This document shows positions 7,289 to 11,343 of a stretch of 11,343 nucleotides of DNA, piece after piece. The stretch spans positions 1 through 11,343 of the forward strand of contig JAAZCZ010000063.1 in NCBI GenBank assembly GCA_012513005.1, read 5' to 3'. This DNA comes from Oscillospiraceae bacterium (GTDB taxonomy: Bacteria; Bacillota; Clostridia; Oscillospirales; Oscillospiraceae). The notes beneath the pieces were generated by a model, which saw only the letters and a program-made list of their open reading frames with translations, searched no databases and had not been told where the DNA came from. The position numbers and the translations under genes are program-made. The stretch's first letter is position 1. Each line of letters starts with the position of its first letter.

Positions 7289-8281
7289 CTAACACAATGT
7301 GGCATACATAACAGCCTTAATGGTGTGCATACGGTTTTCAGCCTCATCAAATACAACGGACTGCTTCCCGGAGAATACCTCGTCTGAGACCTCCATCTCG
7401 TCTAAGCCGAACTTTTCGGAGATTTGCCTTCCGATAACGGTGTTAGTATCGTGGAAGGATGGCAGGCAGTGCATGAAAATTGCATCAGGCTTAGCCATAG
7501 CCATAACAGCACTATTCACCTGATAGTTGCGCAGAAGCTCAATACGAGTTTCCCAAACAGACTCAGGCTCGCCCATAGATACCCAAATGTCGGTGTACAG
7601 AACATCGGCGTTTTCTGCACCCTCGGAAATGCTCTCGGTGAGTTTTATGCTGCAGCCGTTTTCTGCAGCAATTTTTCTGCACTCTGCAACCAGCTCATCA
7701 GATGGGAACAGCTCACGCGGGGAGCAGGCAGTAAAGTTAATACCCATTTTAGCGCAACCGACCATAAGAGAATTGCCCATGTTATTTCTGGCATCACCAA
7801 AATATGTAAAATTAAGCCCGCGAAGTCTTCCAAACTTTTCCTCAATTGTGAGAAGATCGGCTAAAATCTGTGTGGGATGGAATAAATCTGTAAGTCCGTT
7901 CCAAACAGGCACGCCTGCATATTTTGCAAGATTTTCAACTATATCCTGACCGTAGCCCCTGTATTCAATGCCGTCATAGAGTCTGCCCAAAACCTGGGCG
8001 GTGTCGGAAATGCTCTCTTTTTTACCCATCTGGCTGGTTGCAGAGTCAACATATGTAACTCCCATGCCAAGGTCTAAGCTTGCCACCTCAAATGAGCAGC
8101 GAGTGCGTGTAGAGGTTTTTTCAAAGAGCAAAACAACATTTTTGCCCTCAAGATACTTGTGGGGCGTGCCGCACCTTTTTAAATTTTTGAAATTTGCAGA
8201 AAGGTCGAGTAAATAGCGGATTTCCTCCGAGCTAAAGTCCAAAAGCTTAAGAAAATTTCTGCCTCTTAGATTAACACCCAT
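7289..8281 (-). CDS. arcB: Ornithine carbamoyltransferase, probably catabolic
   Basis: A 330-residue full-length cytoplasmic transferase that interconverts ornithine plus carbamoyl phosphate with citrulline plus phosphate. The carbamoyl phosphate site STRTR is at 57-61, with HPTQ (135-138) and HCLP (271-274); the ornithine-binding SMG loop is at 235-237 in DIWVSMGEPE. The segment DSATSQMGKKES (79-90) is typical of the family. AAGGAGA lies six bases upstream of the ATG. It is the middle gene between arginine deiminase (40 bases upstream) and the LOR/SDH protein (32 bases downstream). That context favours the catabolic direction, phosphorolysis of citrulline. However, no carbamate kinase gene accompanies it to turn carbamoyl phosphate into ATP, and an anabolic role (argF) cannot be excluded from sequence alone. 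Confidence 0.95.
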   Translation of the reverse strand: MGVNLRGRNFLKLLDFSSEEIRYLLDLSANFKNLKRCGTPHKYLEGKNVVLLFEKTSTRTRCSFEVASLDLGMGVTYVDSATSQMGKKESISDTAQVLGRLYDGIEYRGYGQDIVENLAKYAGVPVWNGLTDLFHPTQILADLLTIEEKFGRLRGLNFTYFGDARNNMGNSLMVGCAKMGINFTACSPRELFPSDELVAECRKIAAENGCSIKLTESISEGAENADVLYTDIWVSMGEPESVWETRIELLRNYQVNSAVMAMAKPDAIFMHCLPSFHDTNTVIGRQISEKFGLDEMEVSDEVFSGKQSVVFDEAENRMHTIKAVMYATLC

Positions 8282-8321
8282 AACGAGTCTCCTTAATATA
8301 TTTTATTATAAATATTTGTAT

Positions 8322-9542
8322 TTACTGCTCTCTAAAAAACGGCATGCTCATACAGCGAGGACCGCCTCTGCCGCGCGAAAGTTCAGAGCCACCGAGCTTA
8401 ATAACATTAATACCGGCGTCAACCAAAAGCTGGTTTGTCACATAGTTTCTGTCATAGACAATAATAGTGCCCGGCTTTATACAAAGTGTATTAGCACCGT
8501 CATTCCACTGCTCTCTGTCTGCAGCAATTCTGCTCTCTCCGCCGCAGAGTATAAGCTCTACCTTATCAAGCCCCAGTTTTTTTGCCAAGACAACATCAAG
8601 CGGCTCATTAAGCTCTCTTGCAGTAACAGATGTTTTGCCCTTGCCGCTCAGCTCAAATATGCGCAGAGACTGCAAGATGCCCGGGTGAACAATAAACTTA
8701 TCCGTGTCAGCCTGTGTAAACACAGTGTCTAAATGCATAAATGCCCTTGTGTGCGGTATATACAGCGCAAGAACAGTGTCAATTTCAGCTTCCTCATCCT
8801 TGAATATGTTATAAGCCAAAGCTTCAGCAGCATCAGCCTGTGTGCGCTCTGAAACGCCCAAGCACAAAACATTGGCAGAGAGATTTAATATATCTCCGCC
8901 TTCAATGCTGAAATACTCATTGTCAGAATAATAAATAGGCACTTTAACGCTGTATTCGGGGTGATAGCGGAAAATATATTTGCCGAAAACAGTCTCCCTG
9001 TTTCTCGTGCTTGTGTGCATCTTGTTAATGCTCACGCCCTTGCCGATACAAGCAAAGGGATCTCTTGTAAAATAGAGATTCGGCATTGGTGGAATAAGAA
9101 ATCTGGAAGGAGATAAAACAAGCTCAGAAAGCCTGCTGCCGCCGTTTGGGAAAACATCTGAATATGAAACTCCGGACATGGCTTTTACTACAAGCTCTTT
9201 TAAATCCTTTATCCCCATCATATACTCAAAAAGAGCATCGCTGTATCCGTATGCGTTATTGCCCGCGCGGGAAATAACATCATCAATAAAAAGACTTTTT
9301 AAATCGGAATACCTGGAAAGAGCCTGGGAAACCAAATCTTCAAGATACATAACCTCAACACCGTTAGTGCGAAGCAAGTCGGCAAACCTGTCATGCTCCT
9401 CCTGCGCTGCGTGAAGATACGGAATATCGTCAAAAAGAAGGTCTTCCATAGTGCTTGGGCTAAGCTGTTCAAGCTCTCTGCCCGGGCGATGCAGCAGCAC
9501 TTTCTTTAGCGGTTTAATTTCACTCTTAACACAAATTGGCAT
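8322..9542 (-). CDS. arcA: Arginine deiminase
   Basis: A 406-residue cytoplasmic enzyme that hydrolyses arginine to citrulline and ammonia, the first step of this operon. Motifs of the guanidino-modifying family are present: FTRDP (158-162, D161), EGGD (214-217, E214), HLDTVFT (270-276, H270 and D272) and the C-terminal nucleophile in RGRGGPRCMSMP (C397). The N-terminus SEIKPLKKVLLHRPGRELE is also characteristic. An in-frame ATG exists six codons upstream at 9560, but it has no ribosome site. The ATG at 9542 is preceded by GGAGAG with a spacing of five to six bases and gives the usual length, so I chose it. It is the first gene of the operon, with an extended -10 promoter about 75 bases upstream. 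No arcC or arcD accompanies it in this window. Confidence 0.96.
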   Translation of the reverse strand: MPICVKSEIKPLKKVLLHRPGRELEQLSPSTMEDLLFDDIPYLHAAQEEHDRFADLLRTNGVEVMYLEDLVSQALSRYSDLKSLFIDDVISRAGNNAYGYSDALFEYMMGIKDLKELVVKAMSGVSYSDVFPNGGSRLSELVLSPSRFLIPPMPNLYFTRDPFACIGKGVSINKMHTSTRNRETVFGKYIFRYHPEYSVKVPIYYSDNEYFSIEGGDILNLSANVLCLGVSERTQADAAEALAYNIFKDEEAEIDTVLALYIPHTRAFMHLDTVFTQADTDKFIVHPGILQSLRIFELSGKGKTSVTARELNEPLDVVLAKKLGLDKVELILCGGESRIAADREQWNDGANTLCIKPGTIIVYDRNYVTNQLLVDAGINVIKLGGSELSRGRGGPRCMSMPFFREQ

Positions 9543-9622
9543 AAATACTCTCCGAGACATAAATATTTAGCATTGCAGAATGTGCAGATTACTACAACAA
9601 AACGGCAACACCGACGCTGCTT

Positions 9623-9651
9623 AGTATAGCACAAAAATATTCATTATTCAA
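9623..9651 (-). promoter_or_regulatory. Promoter of the arginine operon
   Basis: On the minus strand TTGAAT (9646-9651) is followed by 17 bases and TATACT (9623-9628), with TGC directly before it as an extended -10 element. The start point would be near 9616, leaving a leader of about 74 bases before the arcA start at 9542. Two TGAAT half-sites (part of TTGAATAATGAAT) overlap the -35 region and resemble halves of arginine-repressor boxes, but no full inverted box is present. Confidence 0.7.
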
Positions 9652-9679
9652 TCAATTTTGGCGAAATATGCATATAATT

Positions 9680-9719
9680 AAAATATAAAAAAGGCAGGCA
9701 AAAGCCCGCCTTATATTTT
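9680..9719 (-). terminator. Intrinsic terminator after the MarR-pirin gene
   Basis: The core arms AAGGCAGGC (9691-9699) and GCCCGCCTT (9704-9712) form a nine-position stem with one mismatch and an AAAA loop (plus-strand sense). Flanking AAAATATA and ATATTTT can extend the stem. Read on the minus strand the hairpin is followed by TTTTTT and further T-rich sequence. It lies 23 bases after the stop codon at 9742 and separates this gene from the arginine operon promoter. Confidence 0.85.
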
Positions 9720-9741
9720 GATATTTTATTATTAAGATTTC

Positions 9742-10581
9742 TTAATAATCAACATGCTCACGGATAAACTTACCTGTGCGCAGGTCGTTATAAGCCATGT
9801 TAACCTCTTCATTAGTGTTCATAACAATAGGTCCAGCCCAAACAACAGGTTCTTTTAAAGCTCTTGATCCCATAAACAGAACCTCAGCAGAGCTATCCTT
9901 AGTCTTAATGCTCACCCTATCGCCGTCAGTAAGCTTAACCGCAGTCTTTTCGGGCACATCTGTGCCGTCAACGGTAATATTACCCAAAAGGGTAAAGAGC
10001 ATAACAGAGTCATCATGCTGGGTGTCTATAACTATTTCCGAATTTTCATTTATATGAATATCATAATAGTTAAGCGGCAAATGCTCACCCTTATAGCCCT
10101 CATGCTCGAGATAATTTCCTGCAAGAAGCCTCAGCATACCGCCCTCAAATGGAATTTCGGGAATCTCATCCCGCTTCACACTGTGATATGTAGGCTTGCT
10201 CATCTTTTCCTTAGAAGGTAGGTTAATCCAAAGCTGAACACCTAAAAGCCTGTCAACAGCGGGCACAGCCTCCTCATGCATTATGCCGGAGCCGGAATTC
10301 ATCCACTGAACCTCACCGTCACTGATAGTGTCTGAATTTCCCAAGCTGTCGCGGTGCTGCATTTTACCTCTGTACAAATAACTTATTGTCTCAATGCCCC
10401 TGTGCGGATGCATAGGAAAGCCTGCGGTATAATCGGCAGGATTTGTGCTGTCAAATGAGTCAAGCATTAAAATAGGGTCAAATTCTCTAACAGTTCTGTT
10501 GCCCAGAACACGCACCAAATGCACACCGGCACCGTCAATAGCCGGCATTCCTTTTACCATTGTTTTTACTTTTCTGTTCAT
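9742..10581 (-). CDS. Possible stand-alone pirin from an internal start
   Basis: The ATG at 10579-10581 (codon 156 of the long frame) is preceded by GAGGAGG at 10590-10596 with eight bases between, as good a ribosome site as any in the window. Translation from here would give a 279-residue protein, the usual length of a free-standing pirin, starting MNRKVKTMVKGM and ending HVDY. Both cupin domains and all four presumed metal ligands (the HPH pair and the H-x-E pair) would be retained. This is an alternative or additional product of the same frame, not an extra locus. Confidence 0.6.
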   Translation of the reverse strand: MNRKVKTMVKGMPAIDGAGVHLVRVLGNRTVREFDPILMLDSFDSTNPADYTAGFPMHPHRGIETISYLYRGKMQHRDSLGNSDTISDGEVQWMNSGSGIMHEEAVPAVDRLLGVQLWINLPSKEKMSKPTYHSVKRDEIPEIPFEGGMLRLLAGNYLEHEGYKGEHLPLNYYDIHINENSEIVIDTQHDDSVMLFTLLGNITVDGTDVPEKTAVKLTDGDRVSIKTKDSSAEVLFMGSRALKEPVVWAGPIVMNTNEEVNMAYNDLRTGKFIREHVDY

Positions 10582-11046
10582 CTTAATATCCTCCTCGGAT
10601 AAATATTTTTTTATATTATACCTGGTATTACTGCTCAAATTATTGCAAACTCTGCCAAGTAGCTCAGATAATACTGCCTTTTCACCTTCAGACATGCCGT
10701 GCATTGCGAGCATGTCGACATCATTACTTATATCCAGAACAGCAGCTGCCTTTTCTCTGCCAAGCTTAGTCAGGTGAACATAAATGCAGCGCCCGTCATT
10801 TGAGCAGCGCTTGCGTCGTACCAAGCCGGATTTTTCCATCCGCGCAATAAGCCCGGCAACAGTGGATTTATCCAAAGCACACTCTGCTGCAATCTCGCTG
10901 CACAACGAAGCATCATTTGCATATAAGTACTCTAAAATCTTAGGCTGCCCGGAGCTCAGCCCAAGCAAAGAAGCCTCCTGCATCAGCTTAAAATGACTTT
11001 TCTGAAAACACTTAAAAAGCTTAAAATGCAACCTTTCCTCAGACAT
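9742..11046 (-). CDS. MarR-family regulator fused in frame to pirin
   Basis: A 434-residue frame with two complete modules. Residues 1 to about 150 are a MarR-type regulator: a helical N-terminus, then the winged helix-turn-helix around LCSEIAAECALDKSTVAGLIARMEKSGLVRRKRCSNDGRCIYVHLT, with several cysteines. Residues 156-434 are a full-length pirin, a bicupin metal protein: the metal ligands are H213 and H215 in FPMHPHRG, and H257 and E259 in MHEE. Pirins are linked to redox responses and quercetinase-like chemistry. I chose the ATG at 11046 because a TTG at 11058 is itself part of the GGAGG site (11052-11056). The pirin part begins at a methionine with its own ribosome site (GAGGAGG, 10590-10596), just after an A7 tract, so the gene may be two ordinary adjacent genes joined by a one-base change, or a true fusion with an internal start. 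Confidence 0.88.
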   Translation of the reverse strand: MSEERLHFKLFKCFQKSHFKLMQEASLLGLSSGQPKILEYLYANDASLCSEIAAECALDKSTVAGLIARMEKSGLVRRKRCSNDGRCIYVHLTKLGREKAAAVLDISNDVDMLAMHGMSEGEKAVLSELLGRVCNNLSSNTRYNIKKYLSEEDIKMNRKVKTMVKGMPAIDGAGVHLVRVLGNRTVREFDPILMLDSFDSTNPADYTAGFPMHPHRGIETISYLYRGKMQHRDSLGNSDTISDGEVQWMNSGSGIMHEEAVPAVDRLLGVQLWINLPSKEKMSKPTYHSVKRDEIPEIPFEGGMLRLLAGNYLEHEGYKGEHLPLNYYDIHINENSEIVIDTQHDDSVMLFTLLGNITVDGTDVPEKTAVKLTDGDRVSIKTKDSSAEVLFMGSRALKEPVVWAGPIVMNTNEEVNMAYNDLRTGKFIREHVDY

Positions 11047-11059
11047 AGATACCTCCAAT

Positions 11060-11077
11060 TAGTTGGCATACCAACTA
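11060..11077. promoter_or_regulatory. Palindromic operator, probably for the MarR module
   Basis: TAGTTGG (11060-11066), four bases CATA, then CCAACTA (11071-11077) make a perfect seven-base inverted repeat. It lies between the predicted start point (about 11079) and the ribosome site of the MarR-pirin gene. Size and position fit an autoregulatory MarR operator that would block early transcription. Confidence 0.65.
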
Positions 11078-11085
11078 TTAATTTG

Positions 11086-11113
11086 ATAATAGCATATAAT
11101 AATTTTTCGTCAA
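11086..11113 (-). promoter_or_regulatory. Promoter of the MarR-pirin gene
   Basis: On the minus strand TTGACG (11108-11113) is followed by 16 bases and TATTAT (11086-11091), with TGC just before it as an extended -10. The start point would be about 11079, directly next to the palindromic operator, with a leader of about 33 bases. Confidence 0.65.
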
Positions 11114-11185
11114 CATAAAAAAGCGACAAAAACTAAATTTAACAGTCTATTCACTAATACAAAAAAATAATATCGGAGCAAAAAA

Positions 11186-11220
11186 ATATAGAGATAATTC
11201 AAAGTAAATTATCTCTATAT
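11186..11220 (-). terminator. AT-rich hairpin, probable terminator for a gene to the right
   Basis: Two perfect 14-base arms, ATATAGAGATAATT (11186-11199) and its complement (11207-11220), enclose the seven-base loop CAAAGTA. On the minus strand the stem is followed by a run of T (seven or more), consistent with an intrinsic terminator for leftward transcription entering from beyond the window. On the plus strand there is a less direct TTTTT seven bases after the stem. The stem is mostly A-T, so strength is uncertain. Confidence 0.5.
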
Positions 11221-11255
11221 CAATATTTTTATAAATGCAATTAAGTGCCAAGGCT

Positions 11256-11277
11256 TGTATGTAACCGTGTATGTAAC
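11256..11277. repeat. Short tandem repeat, two copies of TGTATGTAAC
   Basis: TGTATGTAAC occurs at 11256-11265 and again at 11268-11277, separated by CG, giving a 12-base period (about one helical turn). It lies in the intergenic end of the window with no gene assigned. It could be a pair of regulator half-sites or chance; no further copy is visible in the window. Confidence 0.4.
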
Positions 11278-11283
11278 ACAGAG

Positions 11284-11312
11284 GCAACTAAGGTTTATTA
11301 CTTATTAGTTGC
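11284..11312. repeat. Inverted repeat GCAACTAA / TTAGTTGC
   Basis: Perfect eight-base arms GCAACTAA (11284-11291) and TTAGTTGC (11305-11312) surround a 13-base AT-rich spacer. The stretch 11114-11343 contains no reading frame I can support. It holds this repeat, the tandem repeat before it and the hairpin at 11186-11220. Confidence 0.4.
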
Positions 11313-11343
11313 TAAAAGCCGATAAACAAAAAAACCACCCTAA

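Noticed and set aside
7424..7949. Plus-strand reading frames of 140-146 codons opposite arcB
   Set aside because: They are antisense shadows of a conserved gene, overlap each other in different frames and resemble no family.
9543..9560. Longer arginine deiminase starting at the ATG at 9560
   Set aside because: No ribosome site precedes it, while the ATG at 9542 has GGAGAG at good spacing and gives the usual family length.
9629..9660. Possible arginine repressor (ArgR) box over the arcA promoter
   Set aside because: Two TGAAT half-sites occur in the same orientation near the -35 box, but neither has a good ATTCA partner at the proper spacing, so a full box cannot be claimed.
11047..11058. 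TTG start for the MarR-pirin gene
   Set aside because: The TTG overlaps the GGAGG ribosome site that serves the ATG at 11046.
11220..11343. Terminal part of an integrase or other gene at the right edge
   Set aside because: Both strands have early stops in every frame that I read, and no recombinase motif is visible; only repeats can be supported.
1..11343. CRISPR array, insertion sequence, tRNA or rRNA genes
   Set aside because: No regularly spaced repeats, transposase frames, terminal inverted repeats or tRNA/rRNA-like sequences were seen anywhere in the window.

Overview
The window looks like chromosome from an anaerobic, low-to-mid-GC Firmicute, most likely a gut-type clostridium (class Clostridia). 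The basis is the set of families present: a class III fructose-1,6-bisphosphatase, a YtrA-type GntR regulator with its ABC exporter, a short archaeal-type prolyl-tRNA synthetase, an arginine deiminase pathway, and strong GGAGG ribosome binding sites throughout. Nothing marks the window as phage or plasmid. Species assignment is inference.

Layout, left to right. (1) 1-1374, minus strand: a class III fructose-1,6-bisphosphatase, cut off at its C-terminus by the window edge. (2) 1375-1876: a 502-base intergenic region holding the phosphatase promoter on the minus strand. On the plus strand it holds an apparently independent unit (promoter, structured non-coding RNA or leader, strong terminator) that I cannot assign to a known family, followed by the promoter and operator of the next operon. 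(3) 1877-4606, plus strand: four overlapping genes for a GntR/YtrA-type repressor, an ABC ATPase, an ABC-2-type membrane protein and a GTG-started SGNH-hydrolase lipoprotein. (4) 4656-6095, plus strand: archaeal-type prolyl-tRNA synthetase, ended by a bidirectional terminator. (5) 6171-9542, minus strand (transcribed right to left): arginine deiminase, ornithine carbamoyltransferase and a LOR/SDH-family (ornithine cyclodeaminase-like) protein under one extended -10 promoter. (6) 9742-11046, minus strand: a single frame encoding a MarR-type regulator followed by a complete pirin, with its own promoter, a palindromic operator and a terminator. (7) 11047-11343: promoter, operator and AT-rich intergenic DNA with a hairpin and short repeats, but no gene.

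How the genes work together. The most interesting unit is the arginine operon. Deiminase and carbamoyltransferase give arginine -> citrulline -> ornithine + carbamoyl phosphate. The third gene belongs to the family that includes the NAD-dependent ornithine cyclodeaminase of methanogens and the C-terminal half of cyanobacterial AgrE/ArgZ, so the likely end product is proline. No carbamate kinase or arginine/ornithine antiporter is present, unlike a classical arc operon. A prolyl-tRNA synthetase gene faces this operon across a shared terminator. Two further points deserve attention. The MarR-pirin fusion hinges on an A7 tract just before a perfect internal ribosome binding site, so it may be a slippage-controlled two-product gene or a one-base sequence error. 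The unidentified RNA at 1581-1764 can form two mutually exclusive hairpins.
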